Of a DNA stretch of 53,738 bases, positions 14,605 to 22,050 are shown one piece after another (the stretch's first letter is position 1; every line of letters starts with the position of its first letter). A program made the position numbers and the translations under genes. The notes beneath the pieces were generated by a model. That model saw only the letters and a program-made list of their open reading frames with translations. It did no database searches and was not told the DNA's origin. The DNA is taken from the NCBI RefSeq assembly GCF_014647975.1, contig NZ_BMQF01000032.1, positions 1-53,738 on the forward strand. The letters are read 5' to 3'. This stretch comes from Streptomyces fumigatiscleroticus. GTDB taxonomy: Bacteria; Actinomycetota; Actinomycetes; Streptomycetales; Streptomycetaceae.

Positions 14605-14904
14605 TCACCCCGACCCCCTTGATTCCGAGGCCGGCGTCGGCATGCCCTCATCCGGCTTCGCGGCCTCGGGGAACCGCTCCGCAAGCCGGTTGAGCAGGTG
14701 CAAGTAGACAGCGCGATGCGGACGTCGGGGGTGGGTCTGCCCCAGCTCCCAACGAGCCACGGCAAGACGCTTCACACCCACGGCTTCCGCGACTTCCTGC
14801 TGCGTGAGGCCGGCTGCGAGGCGCAGTTTCGCGCGCACAGCAGGCGGCGGCAGGACGTCGTCCACGAGGGCGTCGACCCGCTTCAAGCGGTCCGGGTCGG
14901 TCAC
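14605..14904 (-). CDS. Stand-alone XRE HTH protein resembling the Tap N-terminus
   Basis: 99 aa from a GTG with AAAGG upstream. The domain LRLAAGLTQQEVAEAVGVKR, then WELGQTHPRRPHRAVYLHLL, aligns over ~65 residues with residues 12-75 of Tap: DAL, PPPA, LR-AAG-TQ, WE/YE-G, AY-LL, and a final FP or YP occur in the same order. It could be a regulator of the divergent HAD gene at 15019 or bind the same DNA as Tap. The frame continues far upstream but without coding sense. Confidence 0.75.
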   Translation of the reverse strand: MTDPDRLKRVDALVDDVLPPPAVRAKLRLAAGLTQQEVAEAVGVKRLAVARWELGQTHPRRPHRAVYLHLLNRLAERFPEAAKPDEGMPTPASESRGSG

Positions 14905-15018
14905 GGCGCAGCCTTTCAAGATCGATGGTTGCCTGAAAGATACACGACGAGATCGCTTCCGGGGAGTGGCCGTTGCCGTGAGCGGGTTGCCGCACGGCGC
15001 CCGATAAGGTCCGTGCCC

Positions 15019-15666
15019 GTGGCCCGCCTCGTTTTCTTCGATCTGGACGGCACGCTGGCCGACCGCCAGTCGGCGCTCAGCGACGCCGTGACCGACCTGT
15101 GCAGTTCCCGCCGTCTCCCCCAGGCCGCCGATCAGTGGCTGCGCATCCAGCTGGCTGACCGCGCGACCGCCAACGATTTCGCCCGGCTGCGGGACGCCTT
15201 CGGTCTGGAGGCTTCGGCCGCGGACCTGTGGCAGGAGTACGTCGACCTCATGGCGGCCGCCGTCACTTGCCGCCCCGAGGTCCTTGAAGGCCTGGCCCGC
15301 CTGCGCGCGGCTGCATGGACGATCGGCGTCATCACCAACGGGGCCGGCGACATCCAGCGCGCCAAACTCGCCGGGACCGGCCTCGCCGACCTGGTCGACG
15401 GCGTCGCCGCCTCGGGCGACCTGGAGATCCGCAAGCCGGACCGCCGCATCTTCGAACTCGGGGCCACCCGGTGCGGCGTCAGCCTCGCGGACGGCGGCTG
15501 GATGGTCGGCGACAACCCGACCGGAGACATCGGCGGCGGCCACCAGGTCGGCCTGCGCACCATCTGGCTGCGAGGACGCCCCTGGCCCGACGAACTCCCG
15601 ACCGCGCACCACGTCGTCGATGACGTCACCGACGCCATCACCATCCTGCTCAACGAGACGGAGTAG
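15019..15666 (+). CDS. HAD-superfamily hydrolase
   Basis: 215 aa. Motif I FFDLDGTLAD is at the very N-terminus, motif II is ITNG (threonine/asparagine after the cap), motif III lysine is in EIRKPDRRIF, and motif IV is MVGDNPTGDIGG. All catalytic positions are present, so it should be an active phosphatase of the phosphoglycolate/Gph type; substrate unknown. GATAAG about 11 bases before the GTG suggests a leaderless message starting at 15013 or 15019. It is four bases ahead of the reductase gene and divergent from the XRE gene. Confidence 0.85.
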   Translation: MARLVFFDLDGTLADRQSALSDAVTDLCSSRRLPQAADQWLRIQLADRATANDFARLRDAFGLEASAADLWQEYVDLMAAAVTCRPEVLEGLARLRAAAWTIGVITNGAGDIQRAKLAGTGLADLVDGVAASGDLEIRKPDRRIFELGATRCGVSLADGGWMVGDNPTGDIGGGHQVGLRTIWLRGRPWPDELPTAHHVVDDVTDAITILLNETE

Positions 15667-15670
15667 CACC

Positions 15671-16510
15671 GTGGGCCAGCCGACCGTCGGCATCCTCCAC
15701 CCCGGCAGCATGGGCGCCGCTGTCGCCGCCTGCGCCGCGACTAACGCGACTGCGGTCCTGTGGTGCGAGACCGGGCGCAGCACCGCGTCCGTGGAGCGCG
15801 CAGCCCGGTTCGGGCTGACACCCGTGGCGACGCTGACCGAGCTGCTGAATCGCAGCGACATCGTCATCAGCCTCTGCCCGCCGGCCGCTGCCGAGGGCCT
15901 GGCCCGCGACGTCGCCGGGCACCGCTTCGCCGGGGTGTACGTAGAGGCGAACGCCATCAACCCCGAGCGAACGAAGCGGATCGCCGCGCTGCTCGAGCAC
16001 GGCGCGACCGTCGTGGACGGCGGCGTCATCGGCTCCCCGCCGGTCGGCGGCAAGAGGCCCACCATGAACCTGTCTGGCCCGGACCGCGCGACCGAGCGCA
16101 TCGAGGAGCTCTTCGCAGGCACCGCCGTCCGAACGGCGGTGCTGGGCAGGGAAGTCGGGAAGGCATCCGCGCTGAAGTTGGCGTACGCCAGTTTCCAGAA
16201 GACGTCGCGGGTGCTGGTTGCACTCGCGGTCGGCATGGCGCGCGAGCACGGCGTCGACAAGGAGCTCATCGAGGTCGCCTCGAGGCGCACCGACTCGTAC
16301 CTGTCCGAGCCGCAGTACGTCGCCAAGACCGCGGCCCGCGCTTGGCGCTGGGGCCCCGAGCTGGAGGAAGCCGCCGACACCCTTGCGGCCGTCGGCCTTC
16401 CACCGGAGATGCTGCGCGCGGCCGCGTCCACGCTGGCACGGTGGCACGACACCAAGGACGACAGCGAGCTCACGCTCGCCGACGCCTTGGACCGACTCGC
16501 CCAGCCGTAG
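15671..16510 (+). CDS. 6PGDH-like NAD(P)-dependent reductase (DUF1932-type)
   Basis: 279 aa. An N-terminal Rossmann fold with GILHPGSMGAAVA (NAD(P)-binding glycine motif), then VISLCPPAAAEGLARDV and the 6PGDH/hydroxyisobutyrate-type VDGGVIGSPPVGG. The C-terminal helical part (GKASALKLAYASFQKTSRVL) matches the DUF1932 type in which the helical domain mediates dimerisation and carries a catalytic lysine. It starts with GTG, four bases after the HAD stop. The two form an operon; with the convergent kinases they may process one metabolite (inference). Confidence 0.85.
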   Translation: MGQPTVGILHPGSMGAAVAACAATNATAVLWCETGRSTASVERAARFGLTPVATLTELLNRSDIVISLCPPAAAEGLARDVAGHRFAGVYVEANAINPERTKRIAALLEHGATVVDGGVIGSPPVGGKRPTMNLSGPDRATERIEELFAGTAVRTAVLGREVGKASALKLAYASFQKTSRVLVALAVGMAREHGVDKELIEVASRRTDSYLSEPQYVAKTAARAWRWGPELEEAADTLAAVGLPPEMLRAAASTLARWHDTKDDSELTLADALDRLAQP

Positions 16511-16517
16511 CCCGCGC

Positions 16518-17087
16518 TCATCCCGTCGCCGCCCCCGCCCGCTGCGCCAGCAGCTGGTCGATGAGTCGGGCCGCGTGCTGCGGAGCCGACACCGTGGTGT
16601 CCACCGTGAGGTCCCAGACCATGCCTGGGTGCGCGTCCAGATCTTCGTGGGTCGCATCCCACGCCGTCAGGCGCGCTGCGGTGTCGCTGTCGCCGCGCTC
16701 CGCCGACCGCTGCTCGGTCACCTCGCGCGGGCACCACAGCAGCACCATCGACCAGTCGGCCGGATAGCCGTCGACCAGGGCCCGGATGCCGTCGACCTGC
16801 CCGAGATGCACCACAGGCACCCCAGCGTCGAACGCGGCGTCGAGGCCGGGCCGGTCGATCGCGTATGTGTTGCCGTACCGGGCGTTCGCGTAGACGACGT
16901 CGCCCGCGGTCTCCAAGTCGCGCAGCTGCTCCGCCGTGCCCATCCGGTAGCCGGCCGACTTGCCGGTCCCGACCTTGAGCCGCGCGAACTGCGCGTACCT
17001 GGAGTCGAGTTCACTGAGTGCGGCGGTGACGGTGTCTTTGCCCGAGGCTGGCGGGCCGTAGAGGATTACGCCCTGCTTCTCCGTCAC
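16518..17087 (-). CDS. Guanylate-kinase-like P-loop enzyme
   Basis: 189 aa from a GTG that overlaps the stop of the upstream gene. Walker A GPPASGKDT is at residues 11-19. A guanylate-kinase-like layout follows (YRMGTAEQLRDLE, then DVVYANARYGNTYAIDRP, then LWCPREVTEQRSAERGD). The lid-type arginine segment is present. It ends eight bases from the stop of the convergent reductase. Substrate unknown: a nucleotide or sugar nucleotide is likely. Confidence 0.75.
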   Translation of the reverse strand: MTEKQGVILYGPPASGKDTVTAALSELDSRYAQFARLKVGTGKSAGYRMGTAEQLRDLETAGDVVYANARYGNTYAIDRPGLDAAFDAGVPVVHLGQVDGIRALVDGYPADWSMVLLWCPREVTEQRSAERGDSDTAARLTAWDATHEDLDAHPGMVWDLTVDTTVSAPQHAARLIDQLLAQRAGAATG

Positions 17088-18121
17088 GCGTACATCGCCC
17101 CCATCGCCTGCCGGGCCTGGTCCGCGAGCGTCACCGCGGTCCCCAGCCGGTTGTCGACGACCAGGTGCGGCACCGCCGGGCGCAGCTCGAGGTCGATCGT
17201 GGCCATGTACTCGTCCCACCGCTGGAGCTTCCACGCGTCCCGGGCCGCTGAGCGGAATCCGATGTACTCGCGCATCGACTCTTCGTCGCAGCGCACCCAC
17301 ACCGGGAAGACGTCGACACCCATCGAGCCCGCGCGGTTGGCCAGGCGCTGCATCCAGTCCGGGTCAGTCATTTCAGAGATGAACGGGGCGGTCAACACGG
17401 TGGAGATGCCGCACTTGATGTTGGCCATGGCCGACTGCATCAGGCAGTCGTACTCCACAGGCCGGACCTTTTCGCGGTAGAGCTCGGTGTGCCGGTCGTT
17501 CGCGTCGCCGCCCAGCGCGACCAGGAGGCGCTCCACGAGCGGGCGGGTGAGCGGGTCCTTGTCGAGCAGAGGCCAGCCGGTGAGCTGAACGAAGAAGCGG
17601 GCGAGCTCGGTCTTCCCGCTGCCTGCGAAGCCGCCGACCAGGATGAGCACGGGACGGTGAGGGTCACCGCCCGTGTGACGGCGCTTCCACGCGTCGATGA
17701 TCCGCTGCTGCAAGTCGAAGTGGTCGGCTTCGTCGGAGCCCGGCGCGATGCGGTGAATGGCTCGCTCAACCGCCAATACATGCAAGCCGTTGAGGCGGTC
17801 GTCCATCGGCGTGAGCTTGAAGGACGTCTCCTCTCCCGGTAGTGCGGCACGGAAGCCAAGATCCGGTTCGGTCGCGCGGTACAGCAGGCAGTAGGCGCGC
17901 CGGTAGTGCGGACCGGGGTAGACCTCCCCCTGCTCGTGCTGCCACAAGGTCTGCGGATTTGCAGCGGGAATGCCCTTGAGCTTGGCTCGCTCAGCGACTT
18001 CTCGAAGTCGCTCGCCGGCCTTCTCCAGGGTCAGGCCGTGGGCCTCGCGCTGCTCCCGCAGCCGGTCCGGCCTCCACCCAGCGCGCTGCTTCCCCACCCT
18101 CTGCCCCTCCGTCATCGTCAT
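17084..18121 (-). CDS. XRE helix-turn-helix plus zeta-like P-loop kinase
   Basis: 345 aa. Residues ~18-85 form an XRE-like domain (LREQREAHGLTLEKAGERLR, QHEQGEVYPG). Residues ~157-330 form an AAA_33/zeta-toxin-like kinase with Walker A GGFAGSGKT (163-171), an acidic LDKDPLTRP and an arginine-rich lid region (VRCDEESMREYI). Start: ATG, 7 bases behind a TAGGCT box, so probably leaderless. Coupled to the guanylate-kinase-like gene. The HTH may let the kinase repress its own promoter, much like fused antitoxin-toxin proteins (inference). Confidence 0.75.
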   Translation of the reverse strand: MTMTEGQRVGKQRAGWRPDRLREQREAHGLTLEKAGERLREVAERAKLKGIPAANPQTLWQHEQGEVYPGPHYRRAYCLLYRATEPDLGFRAALPGEETSFKLTPMDDRLNGLHVLAVERAIHRIAPGSDEADHFDLQQRIIDAWKRRHTGGDPHRPVLILVGGFAGSGKTELARFFVQLTGWPLLDKDPLTRPLVERLLVALGGDANDRHTELYREKVRPVEYDCLMQSAMANIKCGISTVLTAPFISEMTDPDWMQRLANRAGSMGVDVFPVWVRCDEESMREYIGFRSAARDAWKLQRWDEYMATIDLELRPAVPHLVVDNRLGTAVTLADQARQAMGAMYA

Positions 18122-18300
18122 GGCCGCGAGCCTAGGGCTCGGGCTGCAAATCGCATGTATACGCGGATGTTGAAAACGCGTGAACGGCGGTGCGTACGAG
18201 CCTGGACAAGCCCCTGTGATGGTTCGCCCCGCCTGTCCCGAGTGTGATGGCCCTCACGAGATCAGCCGACGGGAGGGACGCCATGACACGTGAGGTGCTG

Positions 18301-19092
18301 TCAGTTGTCGTCGTCACCATCTCCGTCGTCATCAGCGAGTCGAGCACTCGCATGGCGTCGGATGGAGTAGCCGATCTCGAACTCCTCGGCGCTCATCCTG
18401 GTGTCGTTCAGCTCGACAACCTCGCCGTTGGAGCTGGTCGTGACTCGCACGACACGGAGGAGCGGAACGCCAACGTCGGCTGGGAGGTTCAATGCCTCCG
18501 CCTCTTCAGGCGAGGGCATGCGGGCGGAGACACCTTCGCTCCAGCGGAGCGGGCGGTGGCCCATCTCCTCCAGGCGGTCATAGATGCCACCGGGCCCCGT
18601 GTCGGCCTCCGCGAGTCGAGTTCCTCGAGCGAGGTCGGCCGGCAGATAACTGGTGGCCAACTGCTTCGGCTTCCTGCTCTCGGGGTCCCCCATTACGCGG
18701 TCGCGAACGAGAACTTCGGATCCGGTGGCGAGACCCATGAGGGCAGCGAGATCGACCGGCACGACGCCCCAACGCAGGGTGGGAGGCTCCAAGGCCACCC
18801 ACGGTTGGGCAGCCGGGTCGAAGTAGTAGCCGATCTCATCGCGGAAGACCTGGCGGGACCGGGTGATGCGCCGCTTCTCAGGGCGCTCTCGCACGATGGT
18901 CCCTCTGCGGCGTACTGCGACGACCAAACCCTCTTGCTCCAGGAGCGAGATGGCGCTTCGCACGGTTTGGTAGCCAGCGCCGTACTGGGCTTGGAGCTCG
19001 GTGAGCATCGGCAGCTTGTCGCCCGGCATGTATCGCCCCTCGCCGATCTGCTGTCGCAGGTCGGCGGCGATGTCGCGATACGAGACGGGCAT
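18301..19092 (-). CDS. GntR/HutC-family repressor of the transfer region
   Basis: 263 aa. Residues ~5-70 form the GntR winged helix (YRDIAADLRQQIGEGRYMPG, LTELQAQYGAGYQTVRSAIS); residues ~95-245 form a UTRA sensing domain. A GAAAGGTGG sits 8 bases before ATG 19092, which I prefer over the GTG at 19101. Streptomyces plasmids typically use a GntR repressor (KorA/TraR type) to silence tra/kil functions. The gene is divergent from the tra operon and the intergenic region holds three copies of one operator-like sequence, so it most likely controls both directions. The C-terminus is an acidic DDDGDGDDD run. Confidence 0.88.
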   Translation of the reverse strand: MPVSYRDIAADLRQQIGEGRYMPGDKLPMLTELQAQYGAGYQTVRSAISLLEQEGLVVAVRRRGTIVRERPEKRRITRSRQVFRDEIGYYFDPAAQPWVALEPPTLRWGVVPVDLAALMGLATGSEVLVRDRVMGDPESRKPKQLATSYLPADLARGTRLAEADTGPGGIYDRLEEMGHRPLRWSEGVSARMPSPEEAEALNLPADVGVPLLRVVRVTTSSNGEVVELNDTRMSAEEFEIGYSIRRHASARLADDDGDGDDDN

Positions 19093-19135
19093 CGAAGCCA
19101 CCTTTCAGAGTGCTGCGCAGATCTGATTCTAGGGC

Positions 19136-19245
19136 TAGCTCTATCAGGCGGCGATGTGCGAGCACAACCGATCGATACGAATAGAGCTATCGCTATTGAC
19201 TCGATGGCCCGGCATGGTCTCTACTAGGCGATAGCGATAGCTCTA
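19136..19245. promoter_or_regulatory. Operator cluster of the GntR repressor
   Basis: TAGAGCTATCGCTA at 19182-19195 and its exact reverse complement TAGCGATAGCTCTA at 19232-19245. A half-like copy TAGCTCTATC lies at 19136-19145. AT-rich, repeated, and directly between the repressor and the transfer operon. Confidence 0.8.
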
Positions 19246-19513
19246 ACGCTCCGTGAGCAGGAGTTACGCCTTTAGCACCACCGCAAGACCGCAGTAGTCG
19301 TCCGCCCCCCGGGGCGGCCGGAGTAGTCCTCAGCTTCTGAGGACGCGAGAGCACCATCGAACTCCTCCGGAGCCTGACGGCCGCGACGACTGTGTGCACG
19401 TCGCAGCGCTGTGCGCTGTCTGTCCTACGGGACGCCGGCCTCGTGCCGTGCGGCCCGGAGGGCGGAGAGGGCATCGCGATCCGCGCCCCCACTCCCGTCC
19501 GTGAGGAGTCCCG
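19246..19513. other. Leader region of the transfer operon
   Basis: No gene seen. A GTCCTCAG-CTT-CTGAGGAC hairpin (19326-19344) and a CCGGGGCGG-rich stretch precede the first gene; this may act as attenuator or processing site. Confidence 0.4.
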
Positions 19514-20122
19514 ATGTCTGCTTCGACCCTTGAGAGCACCGCCCGCCCCCGCCGGAGCCGGACGCGTTCCCGCACCGTCAACGCCCGCCCGGCGCTGGCC
19601 CTCTCCACCCTCCGGTCCCACCAGTACGACCTGCGCCCGGCCTGTGCGTCGCTGGTCTGCCCCGACTGCAAGACGTGGGTGCCGATCACCGGCCTCCAGA
19701 CCAAGAAGCCCAAGCTCGTGCCGCACGACACCGGCCGCGCGGGCAAGGACGCAGCCGTCCGCTGCCGCCTGGGCAGCAACCGCCTGGTCACCGTCGACGT
19801 CACGGTCCGGAAGTGGGAGGAGCGACTGACGGACGGCAACTCGGAGACCGTGCACCGCCGCCGGACCACCGTGCTGCGCAAGCCGAAGACCGCGGTCGCC
19901 CCGGCAGTCAGCCAGATCGCCGCCCAGAAGCAGGCGCCGGCGGATGACGAGCCCGGCGACGGCCGGCCCCTGTGGCTGCTGCGCGAAATGAAGTGGGCGT
20001 CGACCGAGTCCGCGGTCCGCGACGCCGACACCCGCCGCGCGCAGCTGCCCGACGGTGACGCGCCGCTGGGTGCGCCGCCGGTGCCGCTCAAGACGCTGCA
20101 CCCCGAGCGCCGCGCGAGCTGA
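19514..20122 (+). CDS. Zinc-ribbon-like protein heading the transfer operon (202 aa)
   Basis: Basic protein; GTGAGGAG precedes the ATG. Residues ~45-75 contain CPDCKTWVPITGLQ and, later, a lone cysteine (RCRLG), a minimal zinc-binding pattern. The C-terminus is alanine/glutamine-rich with LWLLREMKWASTESAVRDAD. First gene after the GntR operators, so likely under direct repression. Function unknown. Confidence 0.6.
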   Translation: MSASTLESTARPRRSRTRSRTVNARPALALSTLRSHQYDLRPACASLVCPDCKTWVPITGLQTKKPKLVPHDTGRAGKDAAVRCRLGSNRLVTVDVTVRKWEERLTDGNSETVHRRRTTVLRKPKTAVAPAVSQIAAQKQAPADDEPGDGRPLWLLREMKWASTESAVRDADTRRAQLPDGDAPLGAPPVPLKTLHPERRAS

Positions 20123-20140
20123 CCCGCTCTGGACGAACGA

Positions 20141-20183
20141 CCACGGCCCCGGCCACCCCGCAGAGGGGAGGCCGAGGCCGTGG
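20141..20183 (+). terminator. Hairpin after first transfer-operon gene
   Basis: CCACGGCC arms (20141-20148 with 20176-20183) extended by CGGCC pairing, and an inner CCCC/GGGG. No T-run; an attenuator or mRNA-stability element inside an operon is as likely as a full terminator. Confidence 0.5.
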
Positions 20184-20281
20184 CTGCTCGTACAAGCAGT
20201 CAGCTCCCCTTGGGGAGTGATCGCGACAGCCCAAGGGATTGCGGCCCGACGGGCTGTCCAGGACCTGATCTGGAGGACCTG

Positions 20282-20458
20282 ATGCAGCACAGCATGACAC
20301 GCACCGCGGCCCAGCCGCGGGCCGGGATCATCGACGACATCGAGGAAGAGGACGACGCCCAGGGCTACGAGTCCGAGGACGCCGCCCGCGTCGACGTCGC
20401 CCTGGTCCTCGTTCCCAACACCGCGCCGACGCCTACCGGCTGGGAGGTGGCAGCGTGA
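20282..20458 (+). CDS. Small acidic protein (58 aa)
   Basis: GGAGGACCTG precedes ATG 20282. The sequence centres on IIDDIEEEDDAQGYESED, followed by a hydrophobic strand VDVALVLVPNT. Coupled by GTGA overlap to the next gene. Unknown function. Confidence 0.55.
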   Translation: MQHSMTRTAAQPRAGIIDDIEEEDDAQGYESEDAARVDVALVLVPNTAPTPTGWEVAA

Positions 20459-20544
20459 TCACCAGCCTCACCGACGCCGAACGCGAGGAGGTCTCGCAGA
20501 AGAACAGGGAGCAGAACAAGCGGTCGGAGGCCAACCGCCGATGA
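20455..20544 (+). CDS. Very small charged peptide (29 aa)
   Basis: GTG 20455 with GGAGGTGG at ideal distance; it overlaps the stop before it (GTGA) and the start after it (ATGA). The product is one charged helix (LTDAEREEVSQKNREQNKR). Double overlap plus a strong ribosome site argue that it is translated. Confidence 0.5.
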   Translation: MITSLTDAEREEVSQKNREQNKRSEANRR

Positions 20545-20729
20545 GCGCCCGGCCGACCGACGACCTGTTCGTCCGCTACATGAAGGCGTTCGCGGACTCC
20601 ACCGAGCACACCGCCGACTGCCCGGCCTGCCAGGGCGAGACGCCGTGTGCGGAGGGGCAGCCGATCCACGAGCGGTTCGCCCGCCTCCAGGACACCTACC
20701 GCGCCCGCCAGCCCAAGCAACAGCGCTGA
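20541..20729 (+). CDS. Small CxxC protein (62 aa)
   Basis: MSARPTDDLFVRYMKAFADS, then HTADCPACQGETPCAEG and a helical tail. The CPAC pair with a third cysteine and a histidine could bind zinc. GGAGG precedes the ATG, which overlaps the previous stop. Unknown function. Confidence 0.55.
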   Translation: MSARPTDDLFVRYMKAFADSTEHTADCPACQGETPCAEGQPIHERFARLQDTYRARQPKQQR

Positions 20730-20834
20730 TCCCCCGGCATTGCCCGTCGTCCCCGCTCCTTCCCGCGCGGGGACGGCGGAGAGCGTCGGGAGCTCCCGCC
20801 CGCTCCGGCCCTCTCGGGCCGCCGACACGCAACA

Positions 20835-20859
20835 GCCCCGGGGGTCGCATCCCCGGGGC
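20835..20859 (+). terminator. Hairpin upstream of the WhiB-like gene
   Basis: GCCCCGGGG-gtcgcat-CCCCGGGGC, a 9-bp perfect stem. No T-run. Confidence 0.6.
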
Positions 20860-20893
20860 CGCTTCGTACTACCGGACCTTCTGGGAGGCCCTT

Positions 20894-21190
20894 ATGCGCA
20901 CCATCGTACGCACCGAGCACTACGGCTACGGCGCCGTCTCTCCCGCCGTGCCCGTCCGGCCCCGTCCGGCCTGCGCCGACGAGGACCCCGAGCTTTTCTT
21001 CCCCATCGGCAACACCGGCCCGGCGCTGGTTCAGATCGAGGAGGCGAAGGCCGTTTGCCGTCGCTGCCCGCTGATGGAGAGCTGCCTGCAGGGCGCCCTG
21101 GACCGCAACGAGTTGGGCGTGTGGGGCGGCACGGATGAGGGCGACCGCCGTCGCATCAAGCGCCGCGCCGCCCGTCGCCGCGCTGCGTGA
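20894..21190 (+). CDS. WhiB-like iron-sulfur transcription factor
   Basis: 98 aa from an ATG with GGGAGG. The four cluster ligands are at C27, C55, C58 and C64 (C-x27-C-x2-C-x5-C), followed by the G[VI]WGG turn (GVWGG, 75-79) and a basic C-terminus (RRRIKRRAARRR) for DNA contact. WhiB-like proteins hold a 4Fe-4S cluster and act with the principal sigma factor. Carriage in a transfer operon suggests that the plasmid tunes host gene expression on entry (inference). Confidence 0.92.
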   Translation: MRTIVRTEHYGYGAVSPAVPVRPRPACADEDPELFFPIGNTGPALVQIEEAKAVCRRCPLMESCLQGALDRNELGVWGGTDEGDRRRIKRRAARRRAA

Positions 21191-21300
21191 TCCGTTCTGG
21201 CGGCTGCCTGATCCGCCCGCACCGACCGCTGCACCACGGCGGCCGGGACGGGCGGTGACGGGGAGCCGGACAGCCCGGACCGACAGTCGAGGGAGGCCAC

Positions 21301-21660
21301 ATGGCCACGACGATGACCCCGCTCCAGCCCGGCACGGAAGCCGCCGCCCAGGCCGCTGCTTTCGCGATCTTCGGCAGCCACATCCCGCCGATCGACCCCG
21401 ACGACTACAACGGCAGCTGGCGCACCACCCTCCACGTCATCGCGGAGGAGTGGGTGGGCGAGGGCCGCTTCGAGCGGCACGCCGCCCGCACCGCGACCGC
21501 GCTCAACGAGTTGTTCGCCACGCAGAAGCTGTACGGCGTCGGCTCGCCCGAGGCACTCGCCGGCGGCAGCGCGCTCCAGCCGCTGATCGACCGGTGCCGT
21601 CACTTCGGCATCACCACCGCCGACCTCATCCGGCACGGCGCGCAGTTCCCCGAGAGCTGA
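21301..21660 (+). CDS. Hypothetical protein (119 aa)
   Basis: GAGGGAGG precedes the ATG. Small soluble helical protein: residues ~10-28 alanine-rich, then WRTTLHVIAEEWVGEGRFER and LIDRCRHFGITTADLIRHGA. No recognised domain. It lies in the transfer operon between the WhiB-like and spread-protein genes. Confidence 0.6.
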   Translation: MATTMTPLQPGTEAAAQAAAFAIFGSHIPPIDPDDYNGSWRTTLHVIAEEWVGEGRFERHAARTATALNELFATQKLYGVGSPEALAGGSALQPLIDRCRHFGITTADLIRHGAQFPES

Positions 21661-21692
21661 CTTCGCGCCCGCCCGGCGGGAGCAGCACCCAG

Positions 21693-22050
21693 TTTCGAGC
21701 CCGCCCCGTGACGCTTCGCGAGCCGGCCGCCCGCCTCCCGGGCCGCCGGCCTTTTCGTGCGCGCGGAGCGGGTAGAGCCGGTGCCAGTTTTGTGATCAAC
21801 CGCCCGCACCGACCGCCGCTTCGGGAACGCGCCGCCGCGTTTCGGGAGCAGCCCCCGCCGTTTCGCGCACGTCCTGAACGACCCCCTCCGGAGGCCCCCA
21901 TGACGATCACCGACTGGCCGCGCACCGCGGCTGAACCCGACCCCGAGACGGATGCACCGGCCGCCGTTTCGGGAACGCCCCAGCCGGTTTCGCGGACGCC
22001 CGGCACCGTTTCGGAGACGCCGGAGTTCGTTTCGGAGACGGAAAGCGGAA
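21693..22050 (+). repeat. 21-bp-period repeat around the start of the spread-protein gene
   Basis: A TTTCGGGAACGCC-like unit starts at 21693, 21714, 21819, 21840, 21861, 21967, 21988, 22009 and 22030. Within each group the spacing is exactly 21 bases. The first five lie in the non-coding leader and the last four encode heptads such as PVSRTPG and TVSETPE. Inverted versions (GCTGCTGCCGAAACGCGGC) occur at ~23205-23400 in the coiled-coil part of the same gene. Confidence 0.7.

Noticed and set aside
14430..14640. Possible tRNA genes (Leu-, Glu- or Ala-like anticodon arms)
   Set aside because: Single arms look right (7-base loops with T33), but acceptor and D arms do not pair, T loops read TTGCGAG/GTGCGAA and not TTCRA, and arm spacing is too long. 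Kept only as a structured region.
14605..16737. 710-aa minus-strand frame ending in the XRE domain
   Set aside because: The upstream 610 codons are antisense to the HAD and reductase genes; only 14605-14904 shows protein-like sequence and a start with ribosome site.
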